A program made the position numbers and the translations under genes. Shown one piece after another: positions 10,301 to 17,924 of a stretch of DNA of 64,000 nucleotides; positions within the stretch are counted from its first letter, which is position 1; every line of letters begins with the position of its first letter. This stretch comes from JBEKCP01 sp049509515 (GTDB taxonomy: Bacteria; Planctomycetota; Planctomycetia; Pirellulales; Thermoguttaceae), in contig JBEKZV010000009.1 in NCBI GenBank assembly GCA_049509515.1, forward strand, positions 48,420 to 112,419, written 5' to 3'. A model generated the notes under the pieces. It had not been told where the DNA came from and did not search any database. It saw nothing but the letters and a program-made list of their open reading frames with translations.

Positions 10301-13300
10301 CTTGGCGTCGATGAGCATCGGCGTGGGGAAGTCCCAGTTCTCGCAGTAATAGATCTCCTGGTGATCGGCCAGCGGCAGCCAGCGGACGTCGAGGCTGACG
10401 CCCCGTTCATGGGCCAGATCGCCGATGGAGAGCCAGGGCACCCGCCCGCGCTGGGCGAGTGGAAAGCTGGGACCATAACAGGGCGCGCCCTGCGACGCGG
10501 CGTTCGCCCGCCCGGGTTCGCTGTCATACAGGATTCCACCGCCGCGGAAGGACGTGTTGTTGATGACGTGGCCATTGTCGCTGCCGCGGAAACTGACAGC
10601 ACTCGCCTTGTCGTTGGCGAAGATGTTGTTGCGGACGATGACGTTCTCGGAGATCTCGACGTCAACGCCGCCGCGCCCGGTGAAGGTGCAGTTCTGCACG
10701 ACGTTGTTGAAGGAGTACTCGTCCCACCACGGACCCTGCATGCCGGCCATCGCCGCCAGGAAATAGCTGTTTTCCCAGATGTGGTGATTGGCGAAGGGGA
10801 TGTTCTTGGTGGGATTGTCGTTGCCGTCGAAAAGGAACGAGTTGCTGCAGTCGAAGGTGCAATGGTCGACGTGTAGCTCGGGCCGCTTGAGGCGGTCGGC
10901 GGTGTGCCGCTCCTCGCCCGACAGCGTGCCGCCCAGGCCCACGTCGGCTCCGCACCAGCGGAAGGTGCAATCGCGGACGACGCTGCCCGGCACCACGTTC
11001 ATGTTGTGCCCCGAGCTGAAACCGACCGAGACGTCATCGAACACGTCGCCGGCGACACCCAGGCCGGTGCCCCAACAATACTGTTTCTGGTGCCCGTAGG
11101 CGTTGCCGCCGACGGTGTACAACCCGCGGACCAGGTGCGTCGGGTCGGTTCGCCCGCCGCTGCCCCAACCCAAGACCGAAGGTTCGCTGCCGGGCAGCAG
11201 GCAAACGTAGAAGGCGTGCGCCGGCGCGTCGTAACAATAGCTCCCTTGCACCAACTCACCCCGCGAGCCGACCGGCCGCAGTCTTACTCCCAGCAACTGC
11301 TCGATCCCCCGGTCCGGATGATCGGCGGGGGCAACGAAGAGCACGTAGCGGGAGTCGAAGGCCGCCGGCTTGCCGGGCAAGACGATCCGCCGGTCGGCCC
11401 CGATCCGCTGCGAGCTGATGCGATGCTCGCGCCGGACCGGCGCCGCCGGATCGCCCTCGAAGTAACGGATGATCAACGTCTTCTCGCTTGCCCGGCCGGG
11501 CGGGTCGCCGACGTCGAGCCGCACTTCGTCCAGCAAGTGCAGGGTCTTGCCGCCGGGATCGGCGGGATCCATCTCGAACCCCTGGGTTTGCACGGTGGGA
11601 CCGCCGCCGCTCCACAACGGGCCCGGCGGGCCGCCGAAATCCATGTCCGTGCGATACACCCGGACCGCCGGCCAGTCGGGCCGCAAGAGTCCGGCGTCCT
11701 GCCAATCGGAAAACGACGAGTTGCCGCCCACGGATGCGGTATAGTTGTCGGAATTGCAGGCCGCTTCGATCCAATGCGCGGCCGGCGACTCGCCCTTGGG
11801 AAGGTACACGTACAGACAATCGTCGACTACGGTGAACTTCCACGGGTCTTCGGCGTTGGGGTCCACGTCGCCCGGCATGCGCATCAGCAGCGCGGGGGCC
11901 GACTGGCCCAGCGGGACCAGAAAGCCGAACTGCCAGTTCTCCGCGGCGGTAGCGGCGGTGGCGTCAGCCGTCGCGCCGGCCTCCATCGTGCGGAAATAGC
12001 TCAGCATCGCCAGGCCCGGCGAGTTCACGCCGGGCGAGTATTCTCCGCTGACGGCCTTCCGCCAGACCGCCTCGACGCGGCCGCTGAAGTAGCGTGCGCT
12101 CAGGCCGTCCCGGTTGGGATCGACGCCGGCCGGCAGCCGCACTTCGAGGTAATCCTGGAACGGATTGTCCAGCACGGCCTGCAGCGCCGGGTCGCCGGTC
12201 GGGAACTGGCGCTGCAGCCAGCCGTACAGCGGCAGTTGCTCGCGGCCGGGCCGGGCTGCCTGTCGCTTCAGCGGCGTGCCGTCGGCCCGAACCAGCTCGT
12301 GGACCGGCAGGGCGAACTGCCGGACCCAGCAAGCCGAGTCCTTGCCGGATTGGACCTGCCGCCAGCCGTCTTGCAAGAGTCTCGTTTCGGGTTTACCCAT
12401 AGCGCCCGTCACGGCCGGGTCGAGCTTCCACAGGCGGTCGCCGCCGGCATAGGCGTGAAGGGGGTGCCAGGCCCGCAGCGGTCGGGCCACGAACTCGGAG
12501 ACGAAGCCGGTGCCGTGGCCGTCGATGCGATAGGTCATCTCCGGGTCGCGGTTGGGGCCTTCCGGAAACTGCTGGCCGTCCTGCAGCGTGCCCTGGCCGA
12601 CCGCACGGCTCATGAGGAAGTCGCGGCGGCCGACGATGAACGAGCCCGGCCGCAGGTGCGACGCATCCCGGCCCCAGGCGCTCATCGTGCCGATCGGGAG
12701 ATCCTCGAGGCCCAGCACGCCGCCGGCCTGTTGCAGGGCCACGCCGTCGCAGAGCACCTGCGGCGTGTCGCGGTCCAGGCACAGAAAACGGATCGGGCGG
12801 AAAGGCTCGGCGATCCGGGCGGAATTCCTGCTCAGGCAGGTGACGTTCGCTTCCCGCCCGCCCAGATGCATGTTGCCGTAGTAGTCCTCCGGCCAACAGT
12901 TCGCGCGGCAGTTGTAGCCCAGAAACGTGTGCCAATCGCGGATGCGGTACAGTCCGCCGGACGCCAGCTTCTCCCAGCGGCCCGCTTCGATCGACTCCGA
13001 GGGACTGAAGGCGGGGCGGTGACCGGGGAAGCCGCTCAACAGCGAGTCGGGGCCCAGCGAAAACGTCGTCTGCACTGCGGAATGGCGGTAGATCGAGTCC
13101 TTGACGTAGATGCGGCTGCCCCAGCGCGCGAAGGCCGCCGCCTTGGCCAGCGTGGCGAACGGCCGCTCCACGGTGCCCAGCCCGCAATCGCGGCCGGCCA
13201 CGTCCAGGCCCACGCTGCCGTCGACGATCGTCGCCCGCCCCGAGTCGATGTCCTGCCACCAGGCCGCCGGCGCCGCGAAGGGACCGATGTCCGGGTGCCG

Positions 13301-14542
13301 GGCCGAGCGGGGCCGGCCGGCCACGTCGGCCGCCACTTCCGCCGTCAGGTCCGCTCCCCGTCCTACGGCCGGACTGCTGAACCGCGGCCGAAAATCCTCC
13401 TGCTGGAAATCGACGAACAGGTCCTCGTACGAGCGAGTGCAGGACGCCGGCCCGGTGAACCGCTGGAGAATGTCGAGGCACTGCGAGTGCCGGTCGAACC
13501 GCTCCACCCACGGACTCTCGCCCAGCGATGAGACGACTTCCCCCCGCAGCCGCAAGCGAAGCCCGAACGGGTTGCCGGCGGCAAGCGGCGCCAGGTCGAC
13601 GCCCTGGGCGTAGGGCAGCCCGCGGAGCAACTTGTCCTTGCCGGGATGGCGGAAGTAGAGGTTGTAGTCGATCCGGGCCGCCTTGCCGGCGCTGATCTCC
13701 ACGTCCTGTTGGCCGAGCAGCGACGAGGCGTAGTTGTTGATGAGGAGGTTGTTGAGCACGCCGGCGCTCGTGCAGGCATCCAGCATCAGCCCGCCGCCGT
13801 TGTCATACGCCAGATTGTGATAGAAGCGGAGATCGCTCCCGGCCCTTCCTTCCAAGGCGGGGCCGCGGCTGTGCAAGAGCAGGCAGTTGCTCACCAGGGC
13901 GTTGCCGCCGAGGTCCAGGCCGCCCTTGCGGCAGGAGATGACCCGCAGGCCGTCCACCCGGGCCGAGCCGGCGAGCACGACTCCGTAGCCCTCGCAGGCG
14001 GCCACCTGTCCGGAAATGATGGAGTTATCGGTGCCCGCCAGGTGAAGTCCGTCGCCGGGGCTGCCGGTCACCGAGCAATCGCGGATCTCGACTTGCTCTC
14101 CTTCGATGCTGAGCCAGGGCTCGGGGGAGTCGTCGGCCACGGCGGGTTCGAAGGCCAGCGATTTCAGTACGACGTGGGCCGCGCCGGTCAACCGCAGGCG
14201 TCCGCGGATCACGGCCCGCCGCTGGCCTGTCCCGCGGATGACGATGGGTTTGTCCGGCTCGCCGCGGATGTCGGTCAGCGACAGGTCTTCAACCAGCGGG
14301 CCGCCGCGATCATCCACGTCGAGAATCGTGCCGGGCCTCAGCCCCCGGGCCACGGCCATCTTGAGGGAAGTCGTCTGCCGGACCGGCTCGCCGGCGGGCA
14401 GCCCGGCGGCACTCAGCGAGATGGTTGCTCCGGGCACTTCGACACACGGCCCGATGCCGCCGGCGGCCGCCCAAGCGAGCGCGGCCTTCAGAATGAACCG
14501 TGCGCACGCCGCCCGGCGAGTCCTCAACCCCGTCAACATCAT
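7331..14542 (-). CDS. giant secreted right-handed parallel beta-helix protein (2403 aa)
   Basis: A very large exported protein with an N-terminal signal (ARFILKAALAWAAAGGIGP). Repeated right-handed beta-helix rungs are spread along the chain, with the asparagine-ladder patterns typical of pectate-lyase-like folds: NNLLINN (near 270), ENVIVRNNIFAND (near 1310), LLNNTLLRC (near 2065). Between the helix blocks lie DUF1565-like motifs of the kind GTVERPFATLAKAAAFA and GGTRAAPWATADYALARM, which commonly open beta-helix domains, so I read at least three helix modules joined by beta-sandwich linkers. The start is the ATG pair at 14537-14542, with GGAG just upstream and a good promoter at 14570-14598. 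It heads the minus operon. Binding or cleaving of uronic-acid polysaccharides is plausible but unproven; a non-catalytic adhesive role is the alternative. Confidence 0.88.
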   Translation of the reverse strand: MMLTGLRTRRAACARFILKAALAWAAAGGIGPCVEVPGATISLSAAGLPAGEPVRQTTSLKMAVARGLRPGTILDVDDRGGPLVEDLSLTDIRGEPDKPIVIRGTGQRRAVIRGRLRLTGAAHVVLKSLAFEPAVADDSPEPWLSIEGEQVEIRDCSVTGSPGDGLHLAGTDNSIISGQVAACEGYGVVLAGSARVDGLRVISCRKGGLDLGGNALVSNCLLLHSRGPALEGRAGSDLRFYHNLAYDNGGGLMLDACTSAGVLNNLLINNYASSLLGQQDVEISAGKAARIDYNLYFRHPGKDKLLRGLPYAQGVDLAPLAAGNPFGLRLRLRGEVVSSLGESPWVERFDRHSQCLDILQRFTGPASCTRSYEDLFVDFQQEDFRPRFSSPAVGRGADLTAEVAADVAGRPRSARHPDIGPFAAPAAWWQDIDSGRATIVDGSVGLDVAGRDCGLGTVERPFATLAKAAAFARWGSRIYVKDSIYRHSAVQTTFSLGPDSLLSGFPGHRPAFSPSESIEAGRWEKLASGGLYRIRDWHTFLGYNCRANCWPEDYYGNMHLGGREANVTCLSRNSARIAEPFRPIRFLCLDRDTPQVLCDGVALQQAGGVLGLEDLPIGTMSAWGRDASHLRPGSFIVGRRDFLMSRAVGQGTLQDGQQFPEGPNRDPEMTYRIDGHGTGFVSEFVARPLRAWHPLHAYAGGDRLWKLDPAVTGAMGKPETRLLQDGWRQVQSGKDSACWVRQFALPVHELVRADGTPLKRQAARPGREQLPLYGWLQRQFPTGDPALQAVLDNPFQDYLEVRLPAGVDPNRDGLSARYFSGRVEAVWRKAVSGEYSPGVNSPGLAMLSYFRTMEAGATADATAATAAENWQFGFLVPLGQSAPALLMRMPGDVDPNAEDPWKFTVVDDCLYVYLPKGESPAAHWIEAACNSDNYTASVGGNSSFSDWQDAGLLRPDWPAVRVYRTDMDFGGPPGPLWSGGGPTVQTQGFEMDPADPGGKTLHLLDEVRLDVGDPPGRASEKTLIIRYFEGDPAAPVRREHRISSQRIGADRRIVLPGKPAAFDSRYVLFVAPADHPDRGIEQLLGVRLRPVGSRGELVQGSYCYDAPAHAFYVCLLPGSEPSVLGWGSGGRTDPTHLVRGLYTVGGNAYGHQKQYCWGTGLGVAGDVFDDVSVGFSSGHNMNVVPGSVVRDCTFRWCGADVGLGGTLSGEERHTADRLKRPELHVDHCTFDCSNSFLFDGNDNPTKNIPFANHHIWENSYFLAAMAGMQGPWWDEYSFNNVVQNCTFTGRGGVDVEISENVIVRNNIFANDKASAVSFRGSDNGHVINNTSFRGGGILYDSEPGRANAASQGAPCYGPSFPLAQRGRVPWLSIGDLAHERGVSLDVRWLPLADHQEIYYCENWDFPTPMLIDAKGLASYRPVGSVAEMTRGTYFYDPAARRLYLRRTGGSRPRSAAVPSPHIPQTDAVRRDLVYTLTVVRPGRLSVPCRAVSKTELELLEPPAAGRPVEVWYWDAGGRRVERFPITAAMLALGRPRLRLGGRPADDRLFVGCDGQRPPLVRVTGSWNDVRPFETELVPGGSFVASPAMGLQFNVLRGHFPYLNQGDQFESVFHSCSVYHLSSLNNLFLDLRSHTASDAMDGPWHGANYMLRTEHEDASHSQIDYNCYWKDLHAVPGPLSALIHWGKQWVWNPTAAKEGMTLREFFEKTGYERHGLSPASYFTLVANPLRFDFRPLPDSPLIGAGTVSRRQVGSFLFDPDEGNGRQRFTYKGNELDMAGRPRGERPAIGACQDPLSGARAFYIGPAGRDAPQGGTRAAPWATADYALARMRPGDLLVLLAGTYRQAIAIRRSGTARDFLHVVAENPPYPAPPKFASGGPALLDASAAGNAPALLLDGCAHVRVAGLRVVHSQAAAAVELRDTRDCVVEYVFVERCAGAGIRATGRGNTLYECSVTGGSAGYELAGSLTDVRWCAADKTPAGFREIGPAAGLHLLQNRHLGGGAAGFDFTQPSSDVVLDGNWAEAEDGAYLLGGQRIMLVNNNADAALSGIQVGGGSDFRLLNNTLLRCGRDGLVLAGNVRSALVLNNVLQAEGRQAAVEGRRPPGAVWLDYNLYSRASLPFRLAAETGGRTCTDLAAWARQTGMDRNSRVAPLIYAKFQDRNGRRRVREWSIAVTNFTPDFNVGPLGANAYPYAGGGTYILDVPQNWKPWGDPARRVYVLDARPEGALAGRAWWYVAHVDYRRPDGSRAARDLYRAEAPPERMPAGSFCQDVATGRVYVRMPADARDPCPIGTHRKLSPRQAIGDYVGREAAGPSEKYRAKLVTADLAKAMSDEGIGEIDTVANFFSCLLGTPTLERGCPIQGLYRDADSQPRPAMPLGMVPFGSHAGPGRYDIGAWEHGYYVP

Positions 14543-14569
14543 TACGCTCCGAGCCGCAATGGCGCTCTC

Positions 14570-14598
14570 ATGCTAGCAGCGGGGTGCGCAACATTCAA
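14570..14598 (-). promoter_or_regulatory. sigma70-type promoter for the beta-helix operon
   Basis: On the minus strand, TTGAAT (14593-14598) and TAGCAT (14570-14575) are separated by exactly 17 bp. Each matches 4 of 6 consensus bases. Transcription would start near 14563, about 20 bases before the ATG pair of the giant beta-helix gene. Confidence 0.45.
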
Positions 14599-14755
14599 GT
14601 TGGCGAGTCGATCGGGTGCGGCAAGATTTCTCGGCAATGTAGTCCGCACACGCCGTGTGCGGAATCCGGGACACCGACCACGCTGCGCATGGTGCCCGGT
14701 GCCGGCTACATTACGGTCCGCCGGGAAAACTTGCCGGGCCCAGGGGAACAGCCCA

Positions 14756-14784
14756 TCGACAACCACCCCTCCCCCTACTACAAT
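14756..14784 (+). promoter_or_regulatory. sigma70-type promoter for the ceramidase-led operon
   Basis: TCGACA (14756-14761, 5 of 6 to TTGACA) and TACAAT (14779-14784, 5 of 6 to TATAAT) with a 17-bp spacer. Expected transcription start is near 14791, about 58 bases before the ATG at 14849. It is the best-matching promoter in the window and faces away from the promoter at 14570-14598. Confidence 0.6.
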
Positions 14785-14800
14785 TATCCTTCGGCCGGGA

Positions 14801-14818
14801 AGTGCCTGCTGTAACCGA
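14801..14818 (+). promoter_or_regulatory. 18-bp leader motif, copy 1
   Basis: AGTGCCTGCTGTAACCGA lies in the predicted 5' leader, 31 bases before the ATG at 14849. An identical 18-mer occurs at 59876-59893, 55 bases before another plus-strand secreted-enzyme gene. The shared position in leaders suggests a regulatory site, either in DNA or in the messenger. Confidence 0.4.
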
Positions 14819-14848
14819 TCCCCGCTGCCACGGTGAAAGGAACCGGCG

Positions 14849-16219
14849 ATGTCGCTGCATTCATCGGTCCTCTGGTCCTTGGCGATCCTGCTGGCGTGTT
14901 CGGCGGCGGAGGTTGCCCCGGCGGCGCAGACCGCCCCGATCGGCGTGGCGAAAATCGACATCACGCCGGACTGCCCCGTCCGCTTGTACGGGTACGACGA
15001 GTACACCTTCGAGTCGCAGGACGTGGCAGGCCGCCTGAAGGCGGCGGCCTTGGCGATCGGCGGCGACGAGGGCGACGGCTCGGCCGTGATCTTGACCGTC
15101 GACAACGGCGCCGTCCCGGCGGAGATGCGAGCGGAGGTGCTGCGCCGCGTTCAGGCCAGGGCGACACTCAAGCCCGAGCGGTTCATGCTCTGTAGTGCCC
15201 ACATTCATTCGGGGCCGAACTTGCAGGAGATGGACTCGACATCCGGCGTGCAGCACGAGCACCTCGTCCAATACCGAAAGGAATTGCTCGACCGGATGGA
15301 GCGGGTAGTGCTCCAGGCGCTGGCGTCGCGGAGGCCCGGCCGGCTGGCCTGGACGCAGGGCTCCGTCGGCTTCGCCGGCAACCGGCGCACGCTCGAAAAC
15401 GGCAAATGGGTCCGTTTCGGCAAGTATGACAAAGGGCCGGTGGACCGCAGCCTGCCGCTCTTGCGGGTGACGGACGCGGACGGCAAGCTGCTGGCGGTGT
15501 TGATCAACTACGCCTGCCACAACACCACCCTCCGCGGGAACAACAAGCAGATCCACGGCGACTGGGCCGGATGTGCCCAGGAGTTCATCGAGGCCGGCCA
15601 TCCCGGCGCGATCGCCATGATCGCCATTGGTTGCGGGGCCGATAGCGACCCCTACCCGAACGGATCGGTCGAATTGTGCCGGCAACACGGCCACGCCGTG
15701 GCGGACGAGGTGCAGCGGCTTCTGGCGGGGCCGCTGAAGCCCGTCGAGCCGAAGGTCACGGCCCGCGCAACCGTGCTGACGCTGCCCTACGGCGCGTCGC
15801 CCGACATTGACCGGCTCAAGGCACTCGCCAAAGACTCGTATATCGCGGGGGATGTGTTGAATCGTCTTGGCCCCGAGAGAAAGCGGCCGGCGGCGGAGAA
15901 GTATCCGTTGGCCGCGTGGACCTTCGGCGACGACCTGGCCATGGTGTTCCTGGGCGATGAAGTGGTGGTGGACTACGCCCTGCGCATGAAACGCGAGTTC
16001 GATGCCGGCCGGCTGTGGATCAACGCCTACACGAACGACGTCTCGTTCTACATCGAGTCGAAGCGGTTGTTGAAGGAAGGCGGGTACGAGGTGAACAATT
16101 CCCTCTCGACGGCGGTCACCTATGGCTGGCCGGAGCGTTTGCGGCCGGCCATGGAAGACCGGATCGTCGAGACCCTCCGCACGCTGCTGCCGAAGGGTTT
16201 TCTGTCGCCCGCCAAGTGA
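14849..16219 (+). CDS. neutral/alkaline ceramidase-like secreted hydrolase
   Basis: A 456-residue exported protein with a Sec signal (about 1-26) and the neutral/alkaline non-lysosomal ceramidase N-terminal fold. After the signal comes GVAKIDITPD, the usual family opening. SAHIHSGP (116-123) supplies the first zinc histidine, and NYACHNTTL (220-228, H224) matches the second zinc-histidine region. The family nucleophile motif GDVSPN is replaced by GCGADSDPYPN (261-271), a variant that may mean a substrate other than ceramide. Many planctomycete relatives are annotated only as hypothetical. ATG 14849 is preceded by GAAAGGA. It is first in the plus operon, 49 bp ahead of the pectate-lyase-like gene. 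An amidase or esterase acting on polysaccharide decorations is one possibility; that is inference. Confidence 0.8.
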   Translation: MSLHSSVLWSLAILLACSAAEVAPAAQTAPIGVAKIDITPDCPVRLYGYDEYTFESQDVAGRLKAAALAIGGDEGDGSAVILTVDNGAVPAEMRAEVLRRVQARATLKPERFMLCSAHIHSGPNLQEMDSTSGVQHEHLVQYRKELLDRMERVVLQALASRRPGRLAWTQGSVGFAGNRRTLENGKWVRFGKYDKGPVDRSLPLLRVTDADGKLLAVLINYACHNTTLRGNNKQIHGDWAGCAQEFIEAGHPGAIAMIAIGCGADSDPYPNGSVELCRQHGHAVADEVQRLLAGPLKPVEPKVTARATVLTLPYGASPDIDRLKALAKDSYIAGDVLNRLGPERKRPAAEKYPLAAWTFGDDLAMVFLGDEVVVDYALRMKREFDAGRLWINAYTNDVSFYIESKRLLKEGGYEVNNSLSTAVTYGWPERLRPAMEDRIVETLRTLLPKGFLSPAK

Positions 16220-16268
16220 GCCCGGGATTCCGTTCTTCAATAAATCTGCCTGACGGGAGGGACTGCAA

Positions 16269-17924
16269 GTGAGGCGCTTCAGGAGCGAGAGTCGGGTGGC
16301 ACGGCGCGGGGCCGCCGCGGGCCTGTTGGGGACGTTGCTGGCCCTCTGGGCGGCGTATGATTGCGGCCGGACCGCCGCCGCCGAGATCATCGCGCCGGAC
16401 CGGCGGATCGACTGGTCGCCGGGCATTCCCGGTGGAATTCCCGCGTATCCCTCGGACGTGAACGCCAAGGACGCGCCTTATGCGGCCAAAGGCGACGGCA
16501 CGGCCGACGACACCGCGGCCATCCAGCGGGCCCTCGACGACTGCCCGGCGGGAAAGGCCGTGTTCCTGCCGGCGGGCAGGTACAAGACGACAAAACCGCT
16601 GCGCTGGAAGAAAGCGATCGTCCTCCGCGGCGCCGGCCCCACCCAGACCCGCATTCTGGCCGGCCCCGGGGCCAAGTTCGACAGCATTCTGGAGATCGGC
16701 ACGAACTACAAGAACACGGAAACCGTGCCCGTCACCGCCGGATCCGAGGCCGGCTCCGGCAAGCTCACCTTGGCCGACGCCGCGAAGGTCTCCGCCGGCG
16801 ATTTGATCGCCATCTGGCAAGAGAACGACCCGGCGGTGGTGGGACAGGTGCCGAGTTTCGATAAGCGCGTCGCCTCCCAAATGGCGGTCGTGGTCGCCAA
16901 GACGGGGAACACGGTCGCTCTTACCCGTCCGCTCTACCGAACCTTTCGCAAGGATCTCCAGGCGGGATTGCTGGCGTATCCCACCTGCTCCAAGGCCGGC
17001 ATCGAAGACCTCGATGTCGAGCGGACCGCCGGCGAGGGGTACGACAACGTCACCATTCGCTGCTCGGCCTACTGCTGGGTCAAGAACGTCGAGAGCTACA
17101 TGACGCGGAAGTGGCACGTGCGGCTCGACCGCTGTTACGCCTGCGAGGTGCGCGACTGCTATCTCCACGATTCCTACAACGCCGGCGGCGACGGGGACTA
17201 CGGCGCCGGGTGTTACATGCGGTCCACCGACAACCTTATCGAGAACAACGTCTTCGTGCGTTGCCGCCACGCCATGATCGTCGAGTGCGCCGGCTGCGGC
17301 AACGTCTACGGCTACAACTACTCGCGCGATCCGATCAACGAGGGAGGACCGCGCACGGATTTCCTGATGTCGGACATTTCGCTCCACGGCGGTTGCCCCT
17401 ACATGAATTTGTTCGAAGGCAACGTCGCCGCACACATCGACTGCGATCACGTGTTGGGTTCCAGCCGGAACAACACCTTCTTCCGCAACTATATCGAGCG
17501 GAAGTCCATTCCGGCGGTCAAGTACGGCATGTGGGGAATCGCGGTCCAGATGGACAACCTGTTCGCAAACGTCGTCGGAAACGTCATCGCGCGACTTCCG
17601 GCGTACGCCCCGCCCACCGGCGCCTGGCGGATCGGCTACGACGAACTCACCACGACGCTGGACCCGCGGGTGGCGGCGACGCTCCTGCGGCACGGCAACG
17701 TCGACGAAGCCGCCGGCCGGACCGAGTGGGACGACAAGATCCAGGAGCGCAAGCTGCCCGCCTCGCTGTACTTGAGAGCCAAGCCGGCGTTTTTCGGCGA
17801 CCACCCCTGGCCCGCCATCGGCCCGGATGTCGAGCGGCACGCGGGCTTCCTGCCCGCGAAGGACCGCTACGACCGGGAGCTTCGCGGCCGGCCTCCCATT
17901 CCCGCCGGATTTCAGCAGCAATGA
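16269..17924 (+). CDS. secreted pectate lyase superfamily protein (beta-helix)
   Basis: A 551-residue protein with an N-terminal export segment (GAAAGLLGTLLALWAAYDCG) and the Pectate_lyase_3 signature around residues 70-120: AKGDGTADDTAAIQRALDDC, then VFLPAGRYKTTKPL and IVLRGAGPTQTRI. The asparagine-rich rungs NLIENNVFVRC and NVYGYNYSRDPI follow later. This fold is shared by pectate lyases, polygalacturonases and phage tailspikes; the exact activity cannot be read here. GTG 16269 is chosen because GGGAGG stands 7-8 bases upstream and the signal begins right after it. Its stop overlaps the next start (ATGA at 17921-17924), so it is translationally coupled to the acyltransferase. Confidence 0.85.
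   Translation: MRRFRSESRVARRGAAAGLLGTLLALWAAYDCGRTAAAEIIAPDRRIDWSPGIPGGIPAYPSDVNAKDAPYAAKGDGTADDTAAIQRALDDCPAGKAVFLPAGRYKTTKPLRWKKAIVLRGAGPTQTRILAGPGAKFDSILEIGTNYKNTETVPVTAGSEAGSGKLTLADAAKVSAGDLIAIWQENDPAVVGQVPSFDKRVASQMAVVVAKTGNTVALTRPLYRTFRKDLQAGLLAYPTCSKAGIEDLDVERTAGEGYDNVTIRCSAYCWVKNVESYMTRKWHVRLDRCYACEVRDCYLHDSYNAGGDGDYGAGCYMRSTDNLIENNVFVRCRHAMIVECAGCGNVYGYNYSRDPINEGGPRTDFLMSDISLHGGCPYMNLFEGNVAAHIDCDHVLGSSRNNTFFRNYIERKSIPAVKYGMWGIAVQMDNLFANVVGNVIARLPAYAPPTGAWRIGYDELTTTLDPRVAATLLRHGNVDEAAGRTEWDDKIQERKLPASLYLRAKPAFFGDHPWPAIGPDVERHAGFLPAKDRYDRELRGRPPIPAGFQQQ

Noticed and set aside
6866..10876. 1336-codon plus-strand open frame opposite the beta-helix gene
   Set aside because: Its translation is rich in Arg, Gly, Pro and His with no domain or signal, which is the usual mirror of a GC-rich gene. 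The minus-strand frame has signal peptide, ribosome site, promoter and beta-helix motifs.
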